Shown here: one piece after another, positions 36,492-50,240 of the stretch
How positions within the stretch are numbered: position 1 is the stretch's first letter
How the letters are laid out: each line of letters opens with the position of its first letter
From: Chamaelirium japonicum
Lineage: Eukaryota; Streptophyta; Magnoliopsida; Liliales; Melanthiaceae
Direction: 5' to 3'
Assembly: GCA_947650365.1 (NCBI GenBank)
Contig: OX393555.1
Coordinates: 84,077,995 to 84,141,994, forward strand
Length of the DNA: 64,000 nt
Made by a program: the position numbers and the translations under genes
Notes under the pieces: generated by a model
Databases searched by the model: none
Told to the model about the DNA's origin: nothing
The model's input: only the letters and a program-made list of their open reading frames with translations

Positions 36492-38840
36492 AATGGATTA
36501 TACGAATGAGTAAGAATGGATCGTACGAATGAAATACGTACGAATGAATGGGAATTGATCGTACGAATGAACTAGAATGGATCGTACGAATGAAATAGAA
36601 TAGATTGTACGAATGAATTAGAATGGATTCGTACGAATGAATTAGAATCGATACATTCTTGCGAATGAATTAGAATGGATACATTCGTGCGAAGAAATTA
36701 GAATAGATCGTATGAATGAATTAGAATGGATCCTATGAATGAATTAGAACGGATCGTGCGAATGAATTAGAATGGATCGTACGAATGAATTAGAATAGAT
36801 CATACGAATGAATTAGAATGGATCGTACGAAGGAATTAGAATAGATCGTACGAATGAATTAGAATGGATATATTCGTGCAAATGAATTAGAATGGATCGT
36901 GCGAATGAATTAGAATGGATCGTACGAATGAATTAGAATGGATCTTACGAATGAATTAGAATGGATCGTACGAATGAATTAGAATGGATCGTACGAATGA
37001 ATTAGAATGGATACATTCGTGCGAATGAATTAGAATGGATTGGACGAATGAATTAGAATGGATCATACGAATGAATTAGAATGGATCAAATGAATGAATT
37101 AGAATGGTTACATTCATGCGAATGAATTAGAATGGATCGTACGAATGGATTAGAATGGATCATACGAATGGATTAGAATGGAAACATTCGAGCGAATGAA
37201 TTAGAATGGATCGTACAAATGAATTAGAATGGATCGTACGAATGGATCCTACGAATGGATTAGAATGGATGCCTTTGTGCATATGAATTAGAATGGATCG
37301 TACGAATGAATTAGAATGGATCATATTAATGAATTAGAATGGATACATTCGTGCGAATGAATTAGAATGGATCGTACGAATGAATTAGAATGGATCGTAC
37401 GAATGAATTAGAATGGATCTTATGAATGAATTAGAATGGATCGTACGAATGAATTAGAATAGCTCATATGAATGAATTAGAATGAATCGTATGAATGAAT
37501 TAGAATGGTTACATTCGTGCGAATGAATTAGAATAGATCGTACGAATGAATTTGAATGGATCGTACGAATAAATTAGAATGGATCGTGGGAATGAATTAG
37601 AATGGATCGTACAAATGAACTAGAATGGATCCACCGAATGAGTTAGAATGGATCATATGAATGAATTAGAATGGATTGTTCGAATGAATTATAATGGATT
37701 GTGCGAATGAGGTAGAATGGATCATATGAATGAATAAGAATGGATGAAATAGAATGGATCGTATCAATGAATTAGAATGGATACATTCGTGTGAATGAAT
37801 TAGAATGGATCGTATGAATGAATTAGAATAGATTTTGTGAATGAATTAGAACTGATCGTACGAATGAATTAGAATGGATACATTCGTGCGAATGAATTAG
37901 AATGGATTGTACGAATGAATTAGAATGGATCGTACAAATGAATTAGAATGGATCGTACGAATGAATTAGAATGGACACATGCGTGCGAATGAATTAGAAT
38001 GGATCGGACGAATGAATTAGAATGGATCGTACGAATGAATTAGAATGGATCGTACGAATAAATTAGAATAGATCGTACGAATAAATTAGAATGGATACAT
38101 TCGTCCGAATGAATTAGAATGGATCATACGAATGAGTAAGAATGGATCGTACGAATGAAATAGAATAGATTGTACGAATGAATTAGAATGGATCGTGTGA
38201 AAGAATTAGAATGGATCGTACGAAGGAATTAGAATGGATCGTACGAATGAATTAGAATAGATCGTATGAGTGAATTAGAATGGATAGTGCGAATGAATTA
38301 GAACGGATCGTATGAATGAATTAGAATGGATCGTGCGAATGAATTCGAATGGATCTTACGAATGAGTAAGAATGGATCGTACGAATGAAATAGAATGGAT
38401 CGTACGAATGAATTAGAATGGATCGTACGAATAAATTAGAATAGCTACATTCGTCCGAATGAATTAGAATGGATCATACGAATGAGTAAGAATGGATCGT
38501 ACGAATGAAATAGAATAGATTGTACGAATGAATTTGAATGGATCCTACGAATGAATTAGAATGGATCGTGTGAAAGAATTAGAATGGATTGTATGAATGA
38601 ATTAGAATGGATTGTATGAATGAATTAGAATGGATTCTATGAATGAATTAGAATGGATCGTGCGAATGAATTAGAATGGATCGTACGAATGAATTAGAAT
38701 GGATCGTGCTAATGAATTAGAATTGATCGAATGAATGAATTAGCATGGATCGTGCTAATGAATTAGAATGGAACGTACGAATGAATTAGAATGGATCGTG
38801 TGAAAGAATTAGAATGGATTGCATGAAGGAATTAGAATGA
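36492..38840 (+). repeat. Long forward block
   Basis: Counterpart of 47,331-49,617; cassettes D remnant, B, A and C in order; an abnormal GAAATACGTACGAATG fusion near 36,535; ends at J1. Confidence 0.92.
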
Positions 38841-39362
38841 ATTCGTATGATCCATTCGAATTCATTCGCACGATCCATTCTAATTCATTCATACGATCCA
38901 TTCTAATTCATTCATACAATCCATTCTAATTCTTTCACACGATCCATTCTAATTCATTCGTAGGATCCATTCTAATTCATTCGTACAATCTATTCTATTT
39001 CATTCGTACGATCCATTCTTACTCATTCGTATGATCCATTCTAATTCATTCGGACGAATGTATCCATTCTAATTTATTCGTACGATCCATTCTAATTCAT
39101 TACTACGATCCATTCTAATTCATTCGTACGATCCATTCTAATTCATTCGTCCGATCCATTCTAATTCAATCGCACGAATGTATCCATTCTAATTAATTCG
39201 TACGATCCATTCTAATTCATTCGTAAGATCCATTCTAATTCATTCGTACGATCCATTCTAATTCATTCGTACGATCCATTCTAATTCATTCGCACGAATG
39301 TATCCATTCTAGTTCATTCGTACGATCCATTCTAATTCATTCATACAATCCATTCTAATTCA
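38841..39362 (-). repeat. Reverse block after J1
   Basis: Post-J1 order; the same J1 and following order recur 600 bp later at 39,441, a local duplication retained in all three large units. Confidence 0.92.
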
Positions 39363-39440
39363 TTAGAATGGATCGTGCGAATGAATTAGAATGGATCGTA
39401 CGAATGAATTAGAATAGATTGTATGAATGAATTAGAATGA
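39363..39440 (+). repeat. Short forward block
   Basis: About three monomers between CTAATTCATTAGAATGG and J1; counterparts at 50,162 and 57,440. Confidence 0.92.
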
Positions 39441-41521
39441 ATTCGTACGATCCATTCGAATTCATTCGCACGATCCATTCTAATTCATTCATACGATCCA
39501 TTCTAATTCATTCATACAATCCATTCTAGTTCTTTCACACGACCCATTCTAATTCATTCGTAGGATCCATTCTAATTCATTCGTACAATCTATTCTATTT
39601 CATTCGTACGATCCATTCTTACTCATTGGTACGATCCATTCTAATTCATTCGCTCGAATGTATCCATTCTAATCCATTCGTACGATCCATTCTAATCCAT
39701 TCGTACGATCCATTCTAATTCATTCGCATGAATGTAACCATTCTAATTCATTCATACGATCCATTCTAATTCATTCGTATGATCCATTCTAATTCATTCG
39801 TACGATCCATTCTAATTCATTCGCACGAATGTATCCATTCTAATTCATTCATATGATCCATTCTAATTCATTCATACAATCCATTCTAATTCTTTCACAT
39901 GATCCATTCTAATTCATTCGTACGATCCATTCTAATTCATTCATACAATCCATTCTAATTTATTCGCACGAATGTATCCATTCTAATTCATTCATACGAT
40001 CCGTTCTAATTCATTCGTACGATCCATTCTAATTCCTTCGTACGATCCATTCTAATTCATTCGTACGATCTATTCTAATTCATTCATACGATCCATTCTA
40101 ATTCATTCGTAAGATCCATTCTAATTCATTCGTATGATCCATTCTAATTCATTCGTACGATCCATTCTAATTCATTCGCACGAATGTATCCATTCTAGTT
40201 CATTCGTACGATGCATTCTAATTCATTCGTACGATCCATTCTAATCCATTCGTACGATCCATTCTAATTCATTCATACGATCCATTCTAATTCATTCATA
40301 CAATCCATTCTAATTCATTCACATGATCCATTCTAATTCATTCGTAGGATCCAATCTAATTCATTCGTACAATCTATTCTATTTCATTCGTACGATCCAT
40401 TCTTACTCATTCGTATGATCCATTCTAATTCATTCGGACGAATGTATCCATTCTAATTTATTCGTACGATCCATTATAATTCATTCGTACGATCCATTCT
40501 ATCTAATTCGTATGATCCATTCTTACTCATTCGTATGATCCATTCTAATTCATTTGTACGATCCATTCTAATTCATTCGTACGATCCATTCTAATTCATT
40601 CGAATGAATGTATACATTCTAATTCATTCGTAAGATCCATTCTAATTCATTCGTATGATCCATTCTAATTCATTCGTACGATCCATTCTAAATCATTCGG
40701 ACGAATGTATCCATTCTAATTTATTCGTACGATCCATTCTAATTCATTCATTTGATCCATTCTAATTCATTCGTACGATCCATTCTAATTCATTCGTCCG
40801 ATCCATTCTAATTCATTCGCACGAATGCATCCATTCTAATTCATTCGTACGATCCATTCTAATTCATTCGTACGATCCATTCTAATTCATTCGTACGATC
40901 CATTCTAATTCATTCGTACGATCCATTCTAATTCATTCGCACGAATGTATCCATTCTAGTTCATTCGTACGATCCATTCTGATTCATTCGTACGATCCAT
41001 TCTAATTCATTCGCACGATCCATTCAAATTCATTCGAACGATCTATTCTAATTCATTCATACGATCCATTCTAATTCATTCGCACGAATGTATCCATTCT
41101 AATTCATTCATACGATCCATTCTACTTCATTCGTACTATCCGTTCTAATTCACTTATACGATCCATTCTAATTCATTCATACGATCCATTCTAATTCATT
41201 TGCACGAATATTTCCATTCTAATTCATTCGTACGATCCATTCTAATTCCTTCGTACGATCCATTCTAATTCCTTCGTACGATCCATTCTAATTCCTTCGT
41301 ACGATCCATTCTATTTCATTCGTATGATCCATTCTAATTAATTCGTACGATCCATTCTAATTCATTCGTATGATCCATTCTAATTCATTCGTATGATCCA
41401 TTCTTACTCATTCGTACGATCCATTCTAATTCATTCATACAATCCATTCTAATTCATTCCGTACCATCCATTCTAATTCATTCATACGATCTATTATTTC
41501 ATACAATCCATTCTAATTCTT
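39441..41521 (-). repeat. Long reverse block
   Basis: Counterparts at 50,241-52,450 and 57,518-59,665; cassette B, A and D in reverse; ends with a cut TCTATTATTTCATAC join and CTTTCGTGCG. Confidence 0.92.
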
Positions 41522-42757
41522 TCGTGCGAATGAATTAGAATGGATACCTTTGTGCATAAGAATTAGAATGGATCGTACGAATGAATTAGAATGGATCATA
41601 TTAATGAATTAGAATGGATCGTACGAATGAATTAGAATGGATCGTGCGAATCAATTAGACTGGATCGTGCGAATGAATAAGAATAGATCATACGAATGAA
41701 TTTGAATGGATCGTACGAATTAATTAGAATTGGTACATTCGTGCAAATGAATTAGAATGGATTGTATGAATGAATTAGAATGGATCGTACGAATGAATTA
41801 GAATGGATCATACGAATTAATTAGAATGGATCATAGGAATGAATTAGAATGGATCGTACGAATGAATTAGAATGGATCGTGCGAATGACTTAGAATAGAT
41901 CGTGCGAATGAATTAGAATGGATACATTTGTGCGAATGAATTAGAATGGATCGTACGAATGAATTAGAATGGATCGTATGAATGAATTAGAATGGATCGT
42001 ACGAATGAATTAGAATGGATCGTGCGAATGAATTAGAATGGATCGTACGAATGAATTAGAATGGATCGTGTGAAAGAATTAGAATGGATCGTACGAATGA
42101 ATTAGAATGGATCGTGCAAATGAATTAGAATGGATCGTACGAATGAATTAGAATAGATACATTTGTGCGAATGAATTAGAATGGATCGTACGAATGAATT
42201 AGAATGGATCGTACGAATGAATTAGAATGGATCGTATGAATGAATTAGAATGGATCGTGCGAATGAATTAGAATGGATCGTACGAATGAATTAGAATGGA
42301 TCATACGAATGAACTAGGATGGATACATTCGTGCGAATGAATTAGAATGGATCGTACGAATGAATTAGAATGGATCGTACGAATGGATTAGAATGGATCA
42401 TACGAATGAATTAGAATGGATCGTGCGAATGAATTCGAATGGATCGAACGAATGAATTAGAATGGATATATTCGAGCGAATGAATTAGAATAGATCGTAG
42501 GAATGAATTAGAATGGATCATACGAATGAATTACAATGGATCGTACGAATGAATTAGAATGTATCGTACGAATGAATTAGAATGGATCGGGTGAATGTTT
42601 TAGAATGGATACATTCATGCGAATGAATTAGAATAGATCGTACGAATGGATTAGAATGGATCTTACGAATGAATTAGAATGGATACATTTATGCGAATGG
42701 ATTAGAATGGATCGTACGAATGAATTAGAATGGATCGTATGAATGAATTAGAATGGA

Positions 42758-42945
42758 TACATTCGTGCGAATGAATTAGAATGGATCGGACGAATGAATT
42801 AGAATGGATCGTACGAATGAATTAGAATGGATCAAATGAATGAATTAGAATGGTTACATTCATGCGAATGAATTAGAATGGATCGTACGAATGGATTAGA
42901 ATGGATCGTACGAATGGATTAGAATGGATACATTCGAGCGAATGA
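42758..42945 (+). repeat. Cassette B, forward example (GGTTAC marker)
   Basis: Order: 28-mer, CGGACG spacer, consensus, ATCAAATG spacer, GGTTACATTCATGCG long monomer, two GAATGGATTAG monomers, then a 28-mer with ATTCGAGCG. Forward copies also near 15590-15740, 17755-17895, 34485-34650, 37030-37200, 45330-45480, 47830-47995, 53655-53830, 55045-55195 and 60145-60310. Confidence 0.9.
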
Positions 42946-43059
42946 ATTAGAATGGATCATACGAATGAATTAGAATGGATCGTACGAATGGATTAGAATG
43001 GATCCTACGAATGGATTAGAAAGGATACCTTTGTGTATATGAATTAGAATGGATCGTAC

Positions 43060-43215
43060 GAATGAATTAGAATGGATATATTCGTGCAAATGAATTAGAA
43101 TGGATCGTATGAATGTATTAGAATGGATCGTATGAGTGAATTAGAATGGATCGTACGAATGAATTAGAATGGATCGTATGAATGAATTAGAATGGATACA
43201 TTCGTGTGAATGAAT
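43060..43215 (+). repeat. Cassette D, forward example (TATATTCGTGCAAATG marker)
   Basis: Order: consensus, 28-mer with TATATTCGTGCAAATG, a CGTATGAATGTATTAG monomer, CGTATGAGTGAATTAG, consensus, then 28-mer. It is often preceded by GAAGGAATTAG monomers. Forward copies near 1050-1200, 3575-3700, 8880-9010, 16993-17110, 22735-22870, 23105-23240, 32410-32545, 44372-44520 and 54936-54990. Confidence 0.87.
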
Positions 43216-43984
43216 TAGAATGGATCGTATGAATGAATTAGAATAGATTTTGTGAATGAATTAGAACTGATCTTACGAATGAATTAGAATGGATACATTC
43301 GTGCGAATGAATTAGAATGGATTGTATGAATGAATTAGAATGGATCGTACGAATGAATTAGAATGGATCGTATGAGTGAATTAGAATGGATACGAAGGAA
43401 TTAGAATGGATCGTACGAATGAATTAGAATGGATCGTACGAATGAATTAGAATAGATCGTACGAATGAATTAGAATGGATCGTACGAAACAATTAGAATG
43501 GATCGTATGAATGAATTAGAATGGATCGTACGAATGAACTAGAATGGATACATTCGTGCGAATGAATTAGAATGGATCGTACGAATGAATTAGAATGGAT
43601 CGTACGAATGAATTAGAATGGATCGTACGAATGAATTCGAATGGATCGTACAAATGAATTAGAATGGATACATTCATGCGAATGAATTAGAATGGATCAG
43701 ACGAATGAATTAGAATGGATCGTACGAATGAATTAGAATGGATCGTACGAATAAATTAGAATGGATACATTCGTCCGAATGAATTAGAATGGATCATACG
43801 AATGAGTAAGAATGGATCGTATGAATGTATTAGAATAGATTGTACGAATGAATTAGAATGGATTAGACGAATGAATTAGAATGGATCGTGTGAAATAATT
43901 AGAATGGATTGTATGAATGAATTAGAATGGATCGTATGAATGAATTAGAATGGATCGTGCGAATGAATTCGAATGGATCGTACG

Positions 43985-44335
43985 AATTCATTCTAATTCA
44001 TTCATACAATCCATTCTAATTCTTTCACATGATCTATTCTAATTCATTCGTAGAATCCATTCTAATTCATTCGTACAATCTATTCTATTTCATTCGTACG
44101 ATCCATTCTTACTCATTCGTATGATCCATTCTAATTCATTCGGACGAATGTATCCATTCTAATTTATTCGTACGATCCATTCTAATTCATTCATATGATC
44201 CATTCTAATTCCTTCGTACGATCCATTCTAATTCATTCGTACGATCCATTCTAATTCATTCATACGATCCATTCTAATTCATTCGTACGATCCATCCTAA
44301 TTCATTCGCACAAATGTATCCATTCTAATTCATTC
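43985..44335 (-). repeat. Reverse block
   Basis: Post-junction order with CATGATC, CTATTTC, CTTACTC and CGGACGAATG; about 140 bp longer than its unit 1 counterpart. Confidence 0.92.
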
Positions 44336-44651
44336 GTACGAAGGAATTAGAATGGATCGTACGAATGAATTAGAATGGATATATTCGTGCAAATTAATTA
44401 GAATGGATCGTATGAATGTATTAGAATGGATCGTATGAGTGAATTAGAATGGATCGTACGAATGAATTAGAATGGATCGTATGAATAAATTAGAATGGTT
44501 ACATTCGTGCGAATGAATTAGAATAGATCGTACGAATGAATTAGAATGGATCGTACGAATAAATTAGAATGGATCGTGGGAATGAATTAGAATGGATCAT
44601 ACGAATGAATTAGAATGGATCCACCGAATGAGTTAGAATGGATCATATGAA
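44336..44651 (+). repeat. Forward block with cassette D
   Basis: Opens with GAAGG at the switch, then TATATTCGTGCAAATTAATTAG; ends at GAATGATCC. Confidence 0.92.
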
Positions 44652-45050
44652 TGATCCATTCTAATTCATTCATACGATCCATTCTAATTCATTTGCACGA
44701 ATATATCCATTATAATTCATTCGTACAATCCATTCTAATTCCTTCGTACGATCCATTCTAATTCCTTCGTACGATCCATTCTAATTCCTTCGTACAATCC
44801 ATTCTATTTCATTCGTATGATCCATTCTAATTCCTTCGTATGATCCATTCTAATTCCTTCGTATCCATTCTAATTCACTCATACGATCCATTCTAATTCA
44901 TTCATACGATCTATTCTAATTCATTCATACAATCCATTCTAATTCATTCATACGATCCATTCTAATTCATTCGTATGATCCATTCTAATTCATTTGTACG
45001 AATGTATCCATTCTAATTCTTTCGCACGAATGTATCCATTCTAATTCATT
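44652..45050 (-). repeat. Reverse block with cassette D
   Basis: Runs of CCTTCG monomers and a truncated CCTTCGTATCC monomer near 44,858, as in 33,965. Confidence 0.92.
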
Positions 45051-46377
45051 TGTACGAATGAATTAGAATGGATCGTACGAATGAATTAGAATGGATCGTG
45101 CGAATGAATTAGAATGGATCGTATGAATGAATTTGAATGGATCGTACAAATGAACTAGAATGGATACATTCGTGCGAATGAATTAGAATGGATCGGACGA
45201 ACGAATTAGAATGGATCGTACGAATGAATTAGAATGGATCTTACGAATGAATTAGAATGGATCGTCCGAATAAATTAGAATGGATCGTATGAATGGTTTA
45301 TAACGGATACATTCGTGCGAATGAATTAGAATGGATCGGACGAATGAATTAGAATGGATCGTACGAATGAATTAGAATGGATCAAATGAATGAATTAGAA
45401 TGGTTACATTCATGCGAATGAATTAGAATGGATCGTACGAATGGATTAGAATGGATCGTACGAATGGATTAGAATGGATACATTCGTGCGAATGAATTAG
45501 AATGGATCATACGAATGAGTAAGAATGGATCGTACGAATGAAATAGAATGGATTGTACAAATGAATTAGAATGGATCGTGCGAATGAATTTGAATGGATC
45601 GTACGATTGAATTAGAATGGATCGTGCTAATGAATTAGAATTGATCGTACGAATGAAATAGAATGGATTGTACGAATGATTTAGAATGGATCGTACGAAT
45701 GAATTAGAATGGATCGTAAGAATGATTTAGAATGGATACATTCGTGCGAATGAATTAGAATCGATCATACGAATGAGTAAGAATGGATCGTACGAATGAA
45801 ATAGAATGGATTGTACGAATGAATTAGAATGGATTCGTACGAATGAATTAAAATGGATACATTCGTGCGAATGAATTAGAATGGATCGTACCAATGAGTA
45901 AGAATGGGTCATACGAATGAAATAGAATGGATTGTGTGAATGAATTAGAATGGATCGTACGAATGAATTAGAATAGATCGTGTGAAAGAATTAGAATGGA
46001 TTGTATGAATGAATTAGAATAGATCATATGAATGAATTAGAATGGATCGTACGAATGAATTAGAATGGATCGTACGAATGAATTAGAATGGATACATTTG
46101 TGCGAATGAATTAGAATGGATACATTCGTGCGAAAGAATTAGAATAGATCGTATGAATGAATTAGAATGGATCCTATGAATGAATTAGAATGGATCGTGC
46201 GAATGAATTAGAATGGATCGTACGAATGAATTAGAATTGATCGTGCTAATGAATTAGAATTGATCGAACGAATGAATTAGCAGGGATCGTGCTAATGAAT
46301 TAGAATGGAACGTACGAATGAATTAGAATGGATCGTGTGAAAGAATTAGAATAGATTGTATGAATGAATTAGAATGA
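45051..46377 (+). repeat. Forward block with cassettes B, A and C
   Basis: Counterpart of 34,203-35,537. A chance minus-strand open frame at 45,912-45,727 lies over cassette A. Confidence 0.92.
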
Positions 46378-46410
46378 ATTCGTACGATCCATTCGAATTC
46401 ATTCGCACGA
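46165..46410 (+). repeat. Cassette C with EcoRI-type forward-reverse junction (J1), type copy
   Basis: Fixed order: ATCCTATG, CGTGCG, CGTACG, a GTGCTAATG monomer, GATCGAACG, a GAATTAGCA monomer, GTGCTAATG, GGAACGTACG, GTGTGAAAG, TGTATG, then the switch with core GAATTCGTACGATCCATTCG. Similar copies end near 11433, 31106, 35538, 38841, 49618 and 56918. Shorter J1 junctions lie near 19681, 39441, 50241 and 57518. The reverse complement (core CGAATGGATCGTACGAATTC) lies near 18622, 25726, 33322, 36319, 43985 and 47161; at 18622 and 25726 the flanking cassette is inverted too. GAATTC is largely confined to these junctions and a few GAATTCGAATGG monomers. Confidence 0.92.
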
Positions 46411-46960
46411 TCCATTCTAATTCATTCATACGATCCATTCTAATTCATTCATACAATCCATTCTAATTTTTTCACACGATCCATTCTAATTCATTCGTAG
46501 GATCCATTCTAATTCATTCATACAATCTATTATATTTCATTCGTACGATCCATTCTTACTCATTCGTATGATCCATTCTAATTCATTCGGACGAATGTAT
46601 CCATTCTAATTTATTCGTACGATCCATTCTAATTCATTCGTACGATCCATTCTAATTCATTCGTACGATCTATTCTAATTCATTCGTCCGATCCATTCTA
46701 ATTCATTCGCACGAATGTATCCATTCTAATTCATTCGTACGATCCATTCTAATTCATTCGTAAGATCCATTCTAATTCATTCGTACGATCCATTCTAATT
46801 CATTCGTACTATCCATTCTAATTCATTCGCACGAATGTATCCATTCTAGTTCATTCGTACGATCCATTCTAATTCATTCGCACGATCCATTCTAATTCAT
46901 TCGTACAATCCATTCTATTTCATTCGTACGATCCATTCTTACTCATTCCTATGATCCATT
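46378..46960 (-). repeat. Reverse block between J1 and J4
   Basis: Counterpart of 35,538-36,118, keeping the monomer truncated in unit 1. Confidence 0.92.
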
Positions 46961-47160
46961 ATGGATACATTCGTGCGAATGAATTAGAATGGATCATACG
47001 AATGAGTAAGAATAGATCGTAGGAATGAAATAGAATGGATTGTGCGAATGAATTAGAATGGATCGTAGAATGGATCAGAATAGATCGTGTGAAAGAATTA
47101 GAATGGATCGTATGAATGAATTGGAATGGATAGTGCGAATGAATTCGAATGGATCGTACG
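46961..47160 (+). repeat. Forward block between J4 and inverted J1
   Basis: Counterpart of 36,119-36,318 at an offset of 10,841-10,842. Confidence 0.92.
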
Positions 47161-47330
47161 AATTCATTCTAATTCATTCATACAATCCATTCTAATTCTT
47201 TCACACGATCTATTCTGATCCATTCTACGATCCATTCTAATTCATTCGCACAATCCATTCTATTTCATTCGTACGATCCATTCTTACTCATTCGTATGAT
47301 CCATTCTAATTCATTCGCCCGAATGTATCC
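47161..47330 (-). repeat. Reverse block
   Basis: Counterpart of 36,319-36,491; ends at GTATCCAAAATGG, a mutated inverted J4. Confidence 0.92.
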
Positions 47331-49617
47331 AAAATGGATTATACGAATGAGTAAGAATGGATCGTACGAATGAAATACGTACAAATGAATTAGAATGGAT
47401 CGTACGAATGAACTAGAATGGATCGTACGAATGAAATAGAATGGATACATTTGTGCGAATGAATTAGAATGGATACATTTGTGCGAAAGAATTAGAATAG
47501 ATCGTTTGAATGAATTAGAATGGATCCTATGAATGAATTAGAATGGATCGTGCGAATGAATTAGAATGGATCGTACGAATGAATTAGAATAGATCGTACG
47601 AATGAATTAGAATGGATCGTACGAAGGAATTAGAATGGATCGTACGAATGAATTAGAATGGATATATTCGTGCAAATGAATTACAATGGATCGTGCGAAT
47701 GAATTAGAATGGATCGTACGAATGAATTAGAATGGATCGTACGAATGAATTAGAATGGACCTTACGAATGAATTAGAATGGATCGTACGAATGAATTAGA
47801 ATGGATACATTCTTGCGAATGAATTAGAATGGATCGGACGAATGAATTAGAATCGATCATACGAATGAATTATAATGGATCAAATGAATGAATTAGAATG
47901 GTTACATTCATGCGAATGAATTAGAATGGATCGTACGAATGGATTAGAATGGATCATACGAATGGATTAGAATGGATACATTCGAGCGAATGAATTAGAA
48001 TGGATCGTACAAATGAATTAGAATGGATCGTACGAATGGATTCGAATGGATCCTACGAATGGATTAGAATGGATACCTTTGTGCATATAAATTAGAATGG
48101 ATCGTATGAATGAATTAGAATGGATCATATTAATGAATTAGAATGGATACATTCGTGCGAATGAATTAGAATGGATCGTACGAATGAATTAGAATGGATC
48201 GTACGAATGAATTAGAATGGATCTTACGAGTGAATTAGAATGGATCGTACGAATGAATTAGAATAGCTCATACGAATGAATTAGAATAAATCGTATGAAT
48301 GAATTAGAATGGTTACATTCGTGCGAATGAATTAGAATAGATCGTACGAATGAATTTGAATGGATCATACGAATAAATTAGAATGGATCGTGGGAATGAA
48401 TTAGAATGGATCGTACGAATGAATTAGAATGGATCCACCGAATGAGTTAGAATGGATCATACGAATGAATTAGAATGGATTGTACGAATGAATTAGAATG
48501 GATTGTGCGAATGAATTAGAATGGATCGTATGAATGAATCAGAATGGATGAAATAGAATGGATCGTATGAAAGAAATAGAATGGATACATTCGTGTGAAT
48601 GAATTAGAATGGATCGTATGAATGAATTAGAATAGATTTTATGAATGAATTAGAACTGATCGTACGAATGAATTAGAATGGATACATTCGTGCGAATGAA
48701 TTAGAATGGATTGTATGAATGAATTAGAATGGATCGTACGAATGAACTAGAATAGATACATTCGTGCGAATGAATTAGAATGGATCGTACGAATGAATTA
48801 GAATGGATCTTACGAATGAATTAGAATGGATCATAGGAATAAATTAGAATGGATCGTACGAATGAATTAGAATGGATCATACGAATGAGTAAGAATGGAT
48901 CGTACGAATGAAATAGAATAGATTGTACGAATGAATTAGAATGGATCCTACGAATGAATTAGAATGGATCGTGTGAAAGAATTAGAATGGATCGTATGAA
49001 GGAATTAGAATGGATCGTACGAATGAATTAGAATGGATCGTATGAGTGAATTAGAATGGATAGTGCGAATGAATTAGAATGGATCGTATGAATGAATTAG
49101 AATGGATCGTGCGAATAAATTCGAATGGATCGTACGAATGAGTAAGAATGGATCGTACGAATGAAATAGAATGGATCGTACGAATGAATTAGAATGGATC
49201 GTACGAATATATTAGAATGGATACATTCGTCCGAATGAATTAGAATGGATCATACGAATGAGTAAGAATGGATCGTACGAATGAAATAGAATAGATTGTA
49301 TGAATGAATTAGAATGGATCCTACGAATGAATTAGAATGGATCGTGTGAAAGAATTAGAATGGATTGTATGAATGAATTAGAATGGATTGTATGAATGAA
49401 TTAGAATGGATCCTATGAATGAATTAGAATGGATCGTGCGAATGAATTAGAATGGATCGTACGAATGAATTAGAAAGGATCGTGCTAATGAATTAGAATT
49501 GATCGAACGAATGAATTAGCATGGATCGTGCTAATGAATTAGAATGGAACGTACGAATGAATTAGAATGGATCGTGTGAAAGAATTAGAATGGATTGTAT
49601 GAATGAATTAGAATGAA
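47331..49617 (+). repeat. Long forward block
   Basis: Counterpart of 36,492-38,840; from about 47,800 also matched by 55,020-56,917. Confidence 0.92.
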
Positions 49618-50161
49618 TTCGTACGATCCATTCGAATTCATTCATACGATCCATTCTAATTCATTCATACGATCCATTCTAATTCATTCATACAATCCAT
49701 TCTAATTGTTTCACACGATCCATTCTAATTCATTCATAGGATCCATTCTAATTCATTCGTACAATCTATTCTATTTCATTCGTACGATCCATTCTTACTC
49801 ATTCGTATGATCCATTCTAATTCATTCGGACGAATGTATCCATTCTAATTTATTCGTACGATCCATTCTAATTCATTCGTACGATCCATTCTAATTCATT
49901 CGTACGATCCATTCTAATTCATTCGTCCGATCCATTCTAATTCATTCGCATGAATGTATCCATTCTAATAAATTCGTACGATCCATTCTAATTCATTCGT
50001 ACGATCCATTCTAATTCATTCGTAAGATCCATTCTAATTCATTCGTACGATCCATTTTAATTCATTCGTACAATCCATTCTAATTCATTCGCACGAATGT
50101 ATCCATTCTAGTTCATTCATACGATCCATTCTAATTCATTCATACAATCCATTCTAATTCA
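49618..50161 (-). repeat. Reverse block after J1
   Basis: Counterpart of 38,841-39,362, with one extra monomer (CTAATAAATTCG near 49,966). Confidence 0.92.
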
Positions 50162-50240
50162 TTAGAATGGATCGTGCGAATGAATTAGAATGGATCGTAC
50201 GAATGAATTAGAATAGATTGTATGAATGAATTAGAATGAA
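50162..50240 (+). repeat. Short forward block
   Basis: Counterpart of 39,363-39,440. Confidence 0.92.

Larger units (their letters stand above)
32410..41521. repeat. Large higher-order repeat, unit 1 (left-truncated)
   Basis: Matches 43,074-52,450 at an offset of 10,663 at the left end rising to about 10,930 at the right. Twelve consecutive strand switches (near 33322, 33531, 33787, 34203, 35538, 36119, 36319, 36492, 38841, 39363, 39441, 41522) have partners in the same order in unit 2. Rare shared markers include GATCGTAGAATGGATCAG near 36220 and 47061, and CTGATCCATTCTACG near 36372 and 47216. Left of about 32.35 kb the match to unit 2 stops and the sequence instead resembles 22.0-22.7 kb. 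Confidence 0.93.
41522..43984 (+). repeat. Long forward block opening unit 2
   Basis: Rare monomers ACCTTTGTGCAT, CATATTAATG, AATCAATTAGACTGG; cassette B at 42,758; cassette D at 43,060; ends at inverted J1. The AATCAATTAGACTGG stretch also links to positions 30-50 and 7870. Confidence 0.93.

Noticed and set aside
36492-38840. Tandem rho-independent terminators or riboswitch-like hairpins
   Set aside because: Many short hairpins (CATTCG and CGAATG) exist, but all are parts of the repeat, with no T-tract and no gene nearby.
45727-45912. Minus-strand open frame of 61 codons
   Set aside because: Same explanation; lies over cassette A, and near-copies elsewhere in the array are not kept open.
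47265-47450. Minus-strand open frame of 61 codons crossing a strand switch
   Set aside because: It runs through the 47,331 switch, so its two halves are translations of opposite monomer orientations. A repeat artefact.
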